From Neckera pumila (Eukaryota; Streptophyta; Bryopsida; Hypnales; Neckeraceae), in the NCBI GenBank assembly GCA_963969595.1, contig OZ018408.1, forward strand, positions 46,501,022 to 46,565,021: a DNA stretch of 64,000 nucleotides, in the 5' to 3' direction. The position numbers and the translations under genes are program-made. The stretch's first letter is position 1. Every line of letters begins with the position of its first letter. Shown piece after piece: positions 11,945-24,599 of the stretch. Below the pieces are notes generated by a model that worked only from the letters and a program-made list of their open reading frames with translations, made no database searches and was not told the DNA's origin.

Positions 11945-13560
11945 TAGACATACCCATTTTTTAATCCCTTCCTAAGGGTATCCATGTATCTACATGTGTC
12001 CAATATTTTAGCCAATAATTTTACAAGACAATAATAAAAAGTCATAGCAAATCTAGTTGCTATCTAGTATCCACATGTGTAGATAGGGGATACAATTGGA
12101 AAGGGGTTTGGGTCATAATGGATATGCATAGCTACATCTTCTAATTGACGTGCATCCCTTCATTTTCTTTTGAAGTCCAACCCAATAGTTTGCCTTGTCA
12201 AAATGACATTCAAGTCAATCTACGCTTGTTCCTTCACAAAGTGAAAGGCAACAAGAATTTTTGCCTTCCCCTTATTTTAAATTACAAATAATAAAATTGA
12301 CATGTATAGTGTACAATTTGAATAAACATGATGAACAATCAAATACTTCTAGCTTCATTTTACACACTAGAATACAATAGAAATAAAAACAACAATGGTT
12401 TATTTCAAGAGTGTAATCCTATATCTAACCTCTAAGTATAATATATTTTGACTCTCACAAATAAGAAGTAGTGAAACAACTAAAAGCAAGTAACAAACTC
12501 CTAAGTTATTTGATTTTTAGTATATCTATTTTCAAATAGATTTCTTATAACTAGTAGTATTCCTATAACAACACATCCAATTTCTAATTAAGATGAAAAA
12601 CATAAAATATAAAAAAATGGATTCAAATGTATCACTATTAATTTTAGCACAAGCCTCATTCTCACTTAACTTAAAACTTTTGATTGAATATCACTACTTA
12701 CATGATCACATGGTACACAACTTCAGAAGTACTTTCTTTTGGACAATGAAAAAATTTGATTTAAAGAATTTATAAAAATGATTTTCTTACCGAAAAGTAA
12801 CAATCAAAACTTCAAAGGAAAATAAGATAAAACAAAAGTGAAATATGAATTCATTTCCAAAAAGCATAGGATGTGAAAGGTGAACTTTGATTTGGAGTCA
12901 AAGTGGCAACTTGAAAGATGAACAAATATTTATTTTGGTTGAAAGATATACAATAGTTGGAGCTTGGCGCCTTTTTTGAAGATCTTGGTTAATAGAATCA
13001 AAGAAATCAAAATTTTGATAAAAGAAGTTGAACTTGCATCTACAAAAAAGACCCAATACGAGGGCAATTCAAATTCCAGTCTGAAAAAAGAAGACAGCCA
13101 TGGTCCATTCAAGTTCAAATCTATGCAGTGACATAAAAAGATGATCAAGATCTATTCAAGTCTAAGGCCACATAGAAGACAATCTATTCAAGTTCAAGTC
13201 CAAGTCCACACAAAAGATAGAACCTATTCAAATTAAAGTCTATGCAGTGAAAGAAGACAGTTAAAATAGGGTCTATTCAATTTCAAATATACGAAATGAA
13301 AGAAGAAGACACTCCAGAGCAAAGTCTATTCAAGTTCAAATATACAAAGTGAAAGAAACTTGACGTTGTGACATTATGAGCAACTGACTCAAGGATCATG
13401 GAGTCACATTTGTGTTTTTTAGTGTCATGTTTGAGTAACAAGTTGTGGAGTTCAAAATACACCACAAGACTCCTTCATGAGCTCATTCAATGGCCATCTA
13501 AGATCCACAATATGTATGAGTATCCAAAAAATAAGTTTAAATTTCCTTTCCTCTTCGTTA
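11945..13560 (-). repeat. Inverted-repeat block X, right copy
   Basis: This is the reverse complement of 430-3165 without the 918-bp element. At 13,560-13,575 it abuts block Y directly. In the left arm the corresponding edges (430 and 10,060) are the two outer ends of the arm, so the two arms are circular permutations of each other. Confidence 0.75.
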
Positions 13561-14761
13561 AGTATGGATAAAATACAAATATGTAGATGCAAAGCTATTT
13601 TTCACTTGTGAATTCCGTAGACTATTTTTTATTTTGATTCTGAATTTGTATAAATGCAATTTCATCAAGGATGATAATTAACGACCATCTTTATTTATAA
13701 ACTTTATTCTTTGTGCCCTTATTGACACTCTTGAACCTTGCGTCATCAAAGGCTCCCTTAGCTAAAACCGCTTGGAGTTGTTTCTAAAAATTTGTTGCTA
13801 TCTAAAATGGCTATGTGATGGATTCTTGGATGCTCTTCTAGAAAAATTTCAAACTATTAAAAACAAATATTGTTGCAATCGAAGAGATATAGAAAATTTG
13901 ATTGTTATAAACTTGATGTAACAACATTGTATGAGTGCTTTGAAAGGTATTGTATTGTACAAGGACACAACAATAACAAAAAATTCATATGCAGTTGCAT
14001 CAATGCAATTGCTTTGCTTACAATTACTTCATTGTAGATGGTAAACATTTTTTCATAGTTTTAAAGTGGGATAATAGCTAAGACTAAAACAATCCATACT
14101 ACAAAAGCCTCAACAAAAGCCAAAATATAGTACCTCTTCAAGCGTAAAAATTTGTAAATGTTATAGAAAGTTTGTACACCTTTATGTAAAGGATGAATGT
14201 GTGAAGCATTAAATACTCATCCCCATTTAAATTTGCCTAGATAAGTCTTACTTTAGAAACTACTTGTGTATAGTGGTCATGCAAAGAATTCAAAAACATT
14301 TGCTTAATCAACAATTGTATTGAACTCAAATGGTCTCTTTCATGTTTTAACCACATGATTTATATAATGAATGTTACCTAAGTTCTTACTGATATTTATT
14401 TTTAAACATAGCTTGATAATTTATTTTTGAATATTTTTGGGGACCTATACTTCTCTAAAACACATTCTTATCTTCACTATATGCTTACAATGAAAAGTTT
14501 GCACAAACTTCAATAAAATCTAGATGAATGAAAACCTACTAGGTTAGAATGCGTTACAATTGCTAAACACCATAGATGAAATCCATTACAGTAGGTGATA
14601 AAATATCTAGGGGCTTACGATCCTTTGATTTCAATCCATTTGCACATACATATTCCATCTACTTTCTACTTACCATTTTATTCCAATGACTTCAATGAAG
14701 CTTTATTTAATATATTATGAAGATCAAATACAAAGACTTTGAATAAAATTTAGAAGATTAC

Positions 14762-15334
14762 CCCCTAAAAGACCATTAAGTGATTGTTCTATATGTACAA
14801 GAGATCTTATGTAGTTAATTATACATGAAGTTAATTTTGGTTAAATGCTTACAAAATTTTGACACAAGGTCTAAACATGTACTCCCTTAGTAAGAGTATT
14901 ACTTCTCTGTTAGGTTTCCACATAAAAAATGATATTGCCTTGAATCTTTTGGGCACTTTGGGGAGTTTTAGATAGCATGTGCAAAACTCCTCCTCAAATT
15001 CTGAAATTTGGCGGATATGTAACTTACATCATACAAAATGCAAAGGTATAAATATTAAGTATATATGGCTTAAAAATCTCACTCTAGGAGGAATCAAAGT
15101 CTATTGGTCCTATTACACAAGGTCAAGAGAATCTTTTTTTCAAAATTTAAACATTATAACCTTTCAATTAGTGTAGTCAAAGTTTTAAAAAAAAATTCCA
15201 CACATTCCTATAGCAGTCTAGTATAAATATATACATTTAAGTTTTTAGAAAACAAATTCACCTTTTTCTTACTACCTTAAGAAAGGGGTAGTTCTCACAA
15301 TTTCTACTCAAAAGATGCTTTGATTTTTTAGGGG
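14762..15334. mobile_element. Old TTAA-family element in block Y, right
   Basis: The ends are 'ccccctaaaagacc' and 'gattttttagggg'. It is the right-arm partner of 8389-8962 and shares internal order with it. Being present in both arms dates it before the duplication. Confidence 0.6.
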
Positions 15335-15875
15335 CTAAAACCCTAATTAAGCCATTTGTATATTTTTTTTCCTCATGTAACTTGTGTGAGAAGTTTGTCA
15401 TTAGATGTGTGTAACAAAGCTTGATGATGATTCAAATTTTTGACTTCTTAAATATGTACAATTTAATCTATGAAATTCCCTATAAAAATTTCTATAATTT
15501 TTAATAAAGTTCCTATAAAAATTTCTATGAAAAACCCTGTAATGACCATAAATGTAAAAATGTGAAATTTCTTCTTCTAAACATAAATAAATACTCCAGA
15601 ATATAAATTATCATAAACAACCAGGGTTATTCGCAAAGAGTTTTACAATGATGTTAATGAATTTTACAAAGATTAAAATGTTTTGATGCGAGAATCAATA
15701 GGTTTGATCATTGAAGAGGTGGATAGACAATCATAGCTTTTAGCATGAAAAGGCAAATTTCATATTATAATTCTTTTTGATAGTTACAAGATACTGAATC
15801 TGCTACCCATCAAGATAAGATTCAGCTGATAAAGAAATCTATAACAGCTATGTAATAAAATTCCATGCTATTTAA

Positions 15876-15948
15876 CCCCTAAAAGTTGGAGCCCATGACT
15901 ATGTAGTCAAATTTGTGTATGTTGAACTGACACTTGGTCCTTTAGGGG
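15876..15948. mobile_element. Miniature TTAA element (73 bp)
   Basis: It begins CCCCTAAAAG and ends CCTTTAGGGG. It is flanked by intact TTAA at 15,872-15,875 and 15,949-15,952. It is the shortest family member seen here, little more than two termini. The other arm has no copy, although local divergence there prevents a clean empty-site comparison. Confidence 0.8.
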
Positions 15949-17929
15949 TTAACTTGCGATGACATGATGTATTGACAAAATGTGTGCTAAAATTATAATT
16001 GAGATGAATTGAACTCATGATACATTGTTGCAATTCATCAATCACAAACGCTTGATTCCATTTATGTAAAGTGCACTATTCATGTGACTATTCAACCTAT
16101 TATCCACCATATATGTGGAACTGAGTTCAATTATAGAATGATTTTATCTCAACAAGTTGATAGGAATGAAGAAATGATCTTTTGAAAGTTTGTTCATTCT
16201 TCAAAAAATTTGATATGAAAAGAAGGGTGTGCACAACCAATTTGCAAAACTTTAATCCTCAAAGAACGTGGTCCATCACAATCAAGGTAGTCACCAAAAG
16301 TGCTTGATTATTGGACCAATAGATGCATTCTTATTCTATAGTGAACAATGAAGTCATCCATTGACTACTTTTTGGCATGAGTGTCCTCTGAGGATTACTA
16401 ATTCTCAATTTGAAGCCCTAGTTGCCAATTACAATATAATTTATTGAATTTAATTATTTCAAATTAAAATTAATTTGGTTCAATTAGTTTATTATTTTTA
16501 CATGGAATCAATCAATGTTCATTTTATATTTTGACAATTTTTTACAAGGCCAAGCTTCAAATAGCAGTGATGTTTAATTTTAAAAACTTTTCAAATTTCA
16601 CATTGGAGTAGAAGCTAGATATAGAAAGTGTTTATTATTATTTGAGCTTAAAGTAAAAAGTGATGAATTTGGTGGACAAAATAGAGATGAGCATCATGCA
16701 TAAGAAAGTTGCCAATATGTACTTTATGGGATCCATTTTCAACTATTATTTAGGATTTAGGTTTTCAAAGAGAAATTCAAATACAATTTAATCTATGAAC
16801 TCTCAAATAGATCTTTAAGGTCTCAATCATTTGTTGTGATTTTTTGAAACTATTTTGAATATAGACAACTACATTTGCTTCTTGGAAATATAATTTTTGT
16901 TTCAATCAGTACTTGAAAAAGAAAGTTATGCTACCCTAAGCCTAAAATAAATTTTCTTGGGCAGCAATTAAAAAACTCACAGAAAGTCAAAATAAAATTC
17001 TATTTTTCATCAAATTTTTCAAGATTTTGTTTCTCATAGAAATTATTTTTATCTACATGGAATGATTTAATTCACTCTATTTGAATTAATGATGAGAAAG
17101 TTATGGACAATCTTCTTTGGGGGGCAATCTAAGCAATTTTTTGAAAAAATCCCTTGCATGATTCATTTTTAATGCAATTTTTGCAATTTTATTTTTCAAA
17201 AAATAGGTTCAAGAGGTTTAATTAGCAAGCTTAAACAATTTCACTTTTGAGATTTATTTAGTGATTTCAATTCCATCTTAAAACTATTAACAATTTATTG
17301 ACTTGAATATAATATGATAGCGTGGTGTAGCCATCAACCAAAATTTAAGAAGAAAAAAATAGAAGAAAACATCATACATGCATTATAACATTGAAAGGTC
17401 TTTGTCATTGGGCAAAATAATTGTCAACAAGCATACTATTTAATCAAAGAGAACTTGAAAATAATGAACCACTTGTACTAACTTCTTCCTATCCAAGTTT
17501 ACCGGAATTTCATATAATAAATTCATAACCTACACAGTCCCAAATTCTACAAATAAGCATTCTAGGTATATTGAGTTTTATTAATTTCCAATTTCACTAA
17601 CTATAAATTATCACAACAATTGTCTATTTTTACAAATCGGTCGCTTTTGTGCCTCAATAATATCAACAATACTATTAGCAACAATCAATATGAAGACAAA
17701 GTGATGGTATTTTGAAAGCCCAAAAGTCAACACAAGGACACATTGTATGACATTTCTTTGTATTTTGACAACTCAACAATCAAATCAAAGATTCTGCAAT
17801 CCAACAGTCAATACAAGGACAAATTGAATGCTATCTTTGACAACTCAATTGTCAACTAGTATAGTGATGGTTGTAAATCATTAGAGAGGGCGAATTGATG
17901 CCAAGGTCAACACCAAATGCATGATATAT

Positions 17930-18655
17930 CCAAGGCAGTCAAAAAGGGACAATGTCACATCGATTTTGAGAATGCCGCTCTACCCAACGGGCATGGCAAT
18001 GGATAATACACATTATAAACATCTTTGTCTTTGGAGGAGATGCGACTCGCTTTGGTGCCATCGACTTGGAGGCAAGGCATTTTCACAACCATAATATCAT
18101 GCAAGTTTAGTCCCTTCAAAAAGATTTGGTTGGAGGCCCAAACGATGGTCTTGGACTCTTTGGATCCAAAGAAACAATATGACATTCAACTTGATTGTTT
18201 GGTCACCAGAGCGTCTGTCGGCATACTTGGAGTGGACTCGTTACTATGTGAGGGCTAAATGGCCGAACATCTGCAGTAACAGTGCTTCATTAGGAAAAGA
18301 TGCAAATTCAACTTTTTTGCGAATATGAAGGCAAGACAACCAAGTTGGGCTGCCACCGGCTCGAGCACAGGGTTCATCTTCCAACTTCCTTAGATGGCGT
18401 TTTGGTGCGGTTGCATTTGTGGCCAACCGCAAGAGGCCTCGTGGCTTCTCTCCGTGCTGTGCCTTTGGGTTGCTTGCTTTGCCTCTGCCGGTTATGTCTA
18501 TCATTGTCAATCTATCCTTGTTTTCTCCTGCCAAGCCACTTGTGTCTTGGTAGGCTTGTATTTTACTTCTTTGTAATGAAAATTGTTTCATTTGTTTCAA
18601 TAATAATAATAATATAAATACTACTACTACTACTACTACTACTAATAATCAACTA
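17930..18655 (+). pseudogene. LINE 3' remnant, right-arm partner
   Basis: This is the plus-strand counterpart of the fragment at 4425-5190. The stretch IWLEAQTMVL is kept, but a small indel afterwards shifts the frame relative to the left copy. A 3' untranslated part follows, ending 'catttgtttcaataataat' near 18,611. A (CTA)n run at about 18,620-18,644 looks like an expanded LINE tail. Confidence 0.5.
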
Positions 18656-18719
18656 GTGGCCTTGTGCCGTTGCTACACCCAAAATAAAAGAAAAATAGTT
18701 AAATAATTTTTTTAATTGT

Positions 18720-18960
18720 AAAAACTTTGAAATTCAATTTGTCTTATGCTCGTCTGCTTTTTTCCCTAGGCAAATCACATGACCTTTTTGTTTTCCACGC
18801 ATGATAAAATTTGGAAACTTTGAATTCACATTTGCAATCAGAGGCCCTAAATATTTTAGAAGTGGTAAATTCATCAGGCACAAAATAGGGGGTACTTTTT
18901 TCTGAACATGCGCCCCTACGAAAACAGTTGGGGACTTTGGGAGGATGTGCAATAAAATTC
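18720..18960 (-). repeat. Dispersed repeat copy
   Basis: In reverse complement this matches 10,950-11,150 and 37,990-38,230. The shared order is a 'gggtgcatgtt'-like stretch, then 'ccccctattttgtgcc', then 'gggcctctgattgcaaat'. Neither termini nor coding capacity could be defined. Confidence 0.5.
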
Positions 18961-19802
18961 TACAATTTTATTTTGCTGCCTGTTTCATGCCATGAATAGT
19001 GCGGATCCAGGAGGGAAAAACCCTCAATAATTTGGGTTCAATTCTCGGAGCCTTGGGAAGCTGTTGAAGCAAGCCCTCACTCATGTTGGAATAAGATGAC
19101 TGCGTCCTTCTGAAAAAAAGAAAAAAGTTGACCCGGATGGAACTGTTTTTGGCTCGCTCACTTTTTGCATGGACGGAAACCAAAATCTCGTCACAATGAT
19201 CTAAAAAGTGACAAATCATGGCACTTATCTGCATGTGAAACCACCCCTCCGTCTTTTCTTAGCAAAAGCTTATTATCAGGATCTTATCTTTAGCAATACT
19301 ACGTACAATTACTTACATCCCATAAAAAAGAAAATCAGAATAGTCAACTTTCAACCCAAACCACAAGTTCAGTGAGTACTTCAGTTCAATATATAAGCTA
19401 CTGTGGGTCACAAAATAGTGTGGGTTGGGAAATCTTCAACACTCTAACAACATTCTGTTCTGACTCAGTGTGAGTTTTTTATGTACCCATGAAAAGTAGA
19501 AAGAAACTTTGGCGGAAAAAAAAATTAAAATCATTGTGAACAGTTGTATCTACAATAATTGATTGCTGACATTTGAATTGGGGAGCAAAAAGAGAAGCCT
19601 GCTATCCAAAATTAATCAAATATTCCGTAGAGGTTTCAAAGTCTTCAACTTGTAGAAGATTCCTTCATAATTTGTACACTGAATAGGGATTTTAACGGGA
19701 TCCATACTAATTAATTGATATTTCAAATCATATAAATATCTATCTTTGCATGTTCACTAGCTACCAAGTATATTCTAAATACAACATTCATGCACACATG
19801 TT

Positions 19803-20061
19803 CACTACACAAAATAGTGAAATTAGGTTGCCTTGTCAATTAGGTTGCCTTACCTAAGATAAATTACCTCATGGATCAATGCTTGTTCCACATGGAGGCG
19901 CATGCCACTCTTTGAACCAAGCCTTGAAGTGGTGTACAAATCTATGTCATACACATGGCTCTAGATTGAATACATCATTGTACAAAAGCAGTGTATATTT
20001 CTATAATGTAGACTGCCAAGAAATTAGTGTGGGGCAACCTAATTTCACTATTTTTTGTAGT
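19803..20061. mobile_element. Small TIR element with CACTAC-like ends (about 259 bp)
   Basis: The first 30 bases (from CACTACACAAAATAGTG through 'aggttgcc') recur in reverse complement at 20,033-20,061 (ends 'cactattttttgtagt'), giving near-perfect terminal inverted repeats of about 29 bp. Each terminus has an internal short palindrome. No clear target duplication is visible. It could be a CACTA-type miniature or another TIR class. Confidence 0.65.
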
Positions 20062-20126
20062 CAATATACTTTGTGCAAATGCATGCATTCACCGCATGGT
20101 AAGTTTTTCACAATAAGTCCCTTTAA

Positions 20127-21059
20127 CCTCTAAAAGCCCGTTGTCCCTTTGGGGGACAAATGTGTTTTTGGGCAAGTACCTATGGGCTGAAATTTTCTCT
20201 TGATTTTTTGAAACTTTTTTGGGAGGTAGAAAAGCTGATTAGCTTCATGGGAATATAATTTTTTTCACAATCGGTGCCCGGGAACAAAAGTTATGACCAA
20301 ATAAGCTCAAAACAGGGGAAGGCGGGCAGGAAAACAATTTGCACTTTTTTTTCTTTTTTTTTCTAGTATTTTTTTTCTCATAGATTATATTTTTGTCTAT
20401 CTAAAAAGCTTTGATTCATTTCATTTGGATTTGTTATGAGAAAGTTATGGACATTCTTGTTTTTCGGGCAGTTAGAGCATCTTTTTGAAAAAAATAATTT
20501 CAAGGATTCATTTCTGAATGCAATTTTTCAAATTTTTCAAATTTTTCAAAAAAAATTCTTTGTATAGTTAAGTTTACTTGCTAGAACAATCTGACCATTG
20601 GGATTAGTGCATTTTAATCCCATCTAAAATATATGAGTATTTTAGATTTTCCTTCTATCTTGTACCTACTTCTACTTAACAATTTTTTCAATAATGGAAA
20701 TTAAGTTTTCTTGAATTTCTTTTTTTTTGGGTAGATTGTCAACTCAATTTTCCACTATAGACATTTAAAGCTCAAAACTCTGTAGTGTAAAAATTTTAAG
20801 TTAAAAATGTTCAAAGTCAAAAAATCCAGTACCCCAATGTGCTGAAAATTTTGTTTTTTTCACTTTAAATGTAGATATCTTGCAATCTATGTGGTCAAAA
20901 ATTCTGAAATTTTTTCCACACATTCTCATACTAGTTAGGTGTAAGATCCTATGGTTAGATGTGCAATAAAAACTTTTTTAATTTTTTTTGCACTCTTTGC
21001 TAAAAAAGTGGCAGTTTGGGGTGTTTTTGGGCAGAAAAAAGACCTTGGGCCTTTAGGGG
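20127..21059. mobile_element. TTAA-flanked non-autonomous DNA element, copy 3 (933 bp)
   Basis: It is flanked by TTAA at 20,123-20,126 and 21,060-21,063. The left end is CCTCTAAAAGCCCG and the right end is GGGCCTTTAGGGG. It is colinear throughout with copy 2, sharing for example 'gggcaagtacctatgggct' and 'tggacattcttgtttttc'. It encodes no recognisable transposase. Confidence 0.85.
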
Positions 21060-21063
21060 TTAA

Positions 21064-23785
21064 CTATTTGGTCCCCATAATACCCCTATTCAATGTAGGT
21101 ATATTTCATGCCAATACTTGTAATGTTCAACATTAGACTTAATGACTTCTTGTGCCCTAAAAGATGAAGATACTCTTGAATTAAATCCTTTTGGAAGTCA
21201 AAGAAGAAATAGGACCTTATTAATTGGTTGTTGGTGTTATATTTTTGTTTGTGTACCAAAGAACACTTAGTCACTTAATGTCACACTCAAAACTCAATAA
21301 CGAATGCAACTTTATATATCTTTTTGTATCAATAAGTGGAGCCATGCCTTTTTTCTTTTTTAGTTTATCGTCACACTTTTGGCCAAGTAGCAACAATATT
21401 TGTCTCACAAAGTAATTACTAAAGAATAAGATTCCATATATATTTTCCGGGCAAGAAGACAGAGTAAGTAGGATTGTGCTAGTTTGTTGTATTTACCATT
21501 ACACTTTTGACATTAGAAATCATATAATTTAGACGTACAAGACAATCTTAGACACTATTCTCATGTCATGCTACATCTTTTGTTACAAATCATAATACAT
21601 AGGACATCACACTTGTCATAATCCAAACTGATTCCAAAGATTATGATTTCTTACACATTTTCTTCTAAAAAAGATAAAAGAGTTATACTTTTGGCAATGT
21701 AGAAACAATCACTAAAGAAGGTGACTTTGTGTGTATATATATATATATATATATAAATATATTTCCCTATCAAGAAGCCAAATAGAGAGTGGAAGTGTGC
21801 TAAGCCCCTTGCCGTCATACTTGTAGATTCACAAGACATTGCATTTATTCTTACACTTTTTGAACTTTTTGTCACTCTTTTGGGTACACAGGACACCACT
21901 GCCATGACATAAAATGATAATTAAAGATTTCAACTTTAGAAATATAACTTTATTAAGATGTCAAAGGTTCAATGGGATGTTAAGCTTACCAAATAGAATA
22001 TTAAGCTTATGGTATTGATATCATAAGAAAATATAAAAATAGAAAAGTTGTTGGTTTAAAAATGTTATGTATTTATTCTCTTATTAGATTTGTCATGTCG
22101 AAAACTAAAAAACAATCTTCTAAGCATTTAATTATAGAACATATAAATTAAATTTAACCAAAAATCATTTAAAAAAGTCATTAATTGGTTTCTATTATGA
22201 CATTTACTTTCTTGTTGTTTTGTATTGGCAATTCAAATAAGATACTAAATTCTCTTCACACATACTAGGGCTCCTTTGCTCCTCAATCTACATTCTACAA
22301 CGCTTGATTGAAGGTTTAGGGAGTCTATTTTTGTCTTTGGAGACTTAGGCGACGAAGGAGAAATAAATTTTGCTCAACATTTTTAAGTAAAAATAAAATC
22401 CATTAGACAAGAATTCCTCAATAAAACATTCTTACTATTGGGGATAAAGTCTAATAGAAGTTTGAGGATTTGGCTCTCAATTGTGGTATTTTTGAGTGTA
22501 AATTGCTAAATAAATATGCACCTAGAAAAAGTCTTCAACTCTCATGGGTTAAGGTACTTATTTATTTGAGTATTTATTATGATATTTTTAACCTATAAAT
22601 ATTGAGTATTTGTTAGAAGTTGCCTATATCTTCTGAAGTCAAATATTTGAAAGCGTTCAAGCAAATAAATTGAATCACATTGAGGATGAAAGGACATTAA
22701 CTTGTCAAAAATGGGCTTCAAATGTAGAGCCTCAAAATTCCATGCTTTGTTCATTAGGCTTCAAATGATCCCAAAGACCAATGAATTGCACTCTGTATTT
22801 GTGATATAGAAATCCCTAAATGTCATCATATCATTAAATTTTGGCTAAATCAATTTTGACCTAAATGTCATTATTAAAAATCCTTAATCACTATATATAT
22901 GAATAAAAATTTGATTTGTAAAGTATTGATTACATATGTATTGGTATTTAAATCAATGCTTGAGCCTCGTGTTCATTTTGTAAAACATTTAGAAAAAAAT
23001 TTATAAGGTTTGATTTTACAACAATGTTGTAAAATTTAAAAACACCTTACCGATGGGGCAAGGTCGGCACATTGATGCCGAATAATTAATTAAAGTTTCC
23101 AAAGTAGATTTGGCAACTTAAAAAATTACTTTTTGAAAATTCAACATATAGTCAAAAAAATTCAAAATAGTTAGCAACTAGCTTCAAAAGCCACTTAACT
23201 TGGTCATGTAGTTCTTGCTAAATTTGACAAAATTTCTTGTTCATTTTTTTTACAACATTCTTGAAAATAATTATTTTTAGCCAATCATGCCCTATGGGTA
23301 CGGTAGTCACACAATTGTAAAGTGATTTTTGCAACAAGGTTGCAACAACGAAAAGATGCCTAATACAAAGTACCTTCTATAGGCCAGAACAACCTACTAA
23401 ATTTTTTCAGAAATATTAGTTATTTTCCAAACATAATAGTTGTAGCACATTTTGTCAACATGGAAATGCACCAATAGGTGCAAATGTGCAAGTATGTAAG
23501 ATAATTTGAAAATGTTGTGTTATGTGATGAAATGATTCCTATGCTTGAAGTTTATGGTTGTAGGCTTCATCATTTGCATTAAACTTGTATGTTTTGTAGA
23601 CTTTGTACTCAAAATGCACTTAGTATAATGTTATAAAATAGTCTACAAAGTCTAGAATACTCTTGAAGCCTAATAATATTGGTTCAAAGTAGTGAATCAT
23701 ATTCTATGTGAGCCCAAGGATTATGTCACCTCATCTTTTGAAAAAAGCATAATTTCCTAGAAACTTGGAGGTGCTCTCAATAGGT
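21064..23785. other. AT-rich spacer without recognisable genes
   Basis: Only short chance frames occur. Simple TA repeats lie at 21,733-21,755. I see no conserved protein motif, structured RNA or transposon terminus here. Confidence 0.5.
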
Positions 23786-23789
23786 AGAT

Positions 23790-24330
23790 AAAAACCCTTC
23801 TACAACAAGTGAGTGGGACCCTTTTACAACATGTGAATAGAATTCTTCTATAGTAGGTGAATGAAACCCTTCTATAATATGAAAATATGCTCCTTTATAA
23901 CATGTAAATGGGATCTTTTCTATTAGAGGTGAATAGGACCCTTCTATAAGCCTTCTGTAATCCTTCTATAATAGGTGAATGAAACCCTTCTAAAACTAAT
24001 AAATAAGACCTTTCTATAACCAATGAATAAGTCTTTTTTACAATAGGCGAGTGGGACTTTTTTTTATAACAAGTGAGTGAGACTTCTTTGCATCTAGTGG
24101 AGACGTCCCTTCTACACCAGGTGAAGGAGACTTCTTTGCAACTAGTAAATAGGTCCCTTCTACAATAGATGAATGAGACTTGTTTGCAACTGGTAAATGA
24201 GATTTTCTTACAATAGGTGAATGAGAATCCTTTTCAGCATGTCAATGACACTTTTTTCAACACGTGAATGAATGAGATTCTTTTTCAACAGGTGACTGAG
24301 GTGAATGAGACTCCTTTTCAACAAGTTAAA
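23790..24330 (+). repeat. Minisatellite, unit about 27-30 bp, roughly 18-20 copies
   Basis: The core unit is close to 'cccttctacaataggtgaat' followed by 'gagac'. Early copies favour 'gggaccctt' and later copies 'gagacttctttgcaac'. The array shows higher-order alternation near 24,090-24,200, where two unit types alternate. It ends about 1.5 kb upstream of the 880-codon gene. No coding frame runs through it. Confidence 0.85.
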
Positions 24331-24599
24331 CTTGTCATGAGTGCCCATAAGTCTCAATCTCCCTCACCTTGATTCCATTCCAGTGTCATATCCAATAGTC
24401 AAGTTCAACATTCCCTTCCAAATAATTATATAAAGTTGTGAAAAGATAGTTTGACAAATGATTTTAAAAAAAAAGCACTTTCCATGATTATTTTTTCACA
24501 TAGAAAAGAGTATTTCTCCCCCAACTCCAAAAAATAATCCCATTCCCGGATCTATTTTTAGAAATGTTTTTTCGTCCAACCTGACCACCAGGTGAAGTA

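Larger units (their letters stand above)
13575..18735 (-). repeat. Inverted-repeat block Y, right copy
   Basis: This is the reverse complement of 4325-10,060, lacking the insertion at 6068-6989. It contains its own private 73-bp TTAA element (15,876-15,948). It ends at 18,735 beside a copy of the dispersed repeat at 18,720-18,960. Confidence 0.78.
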
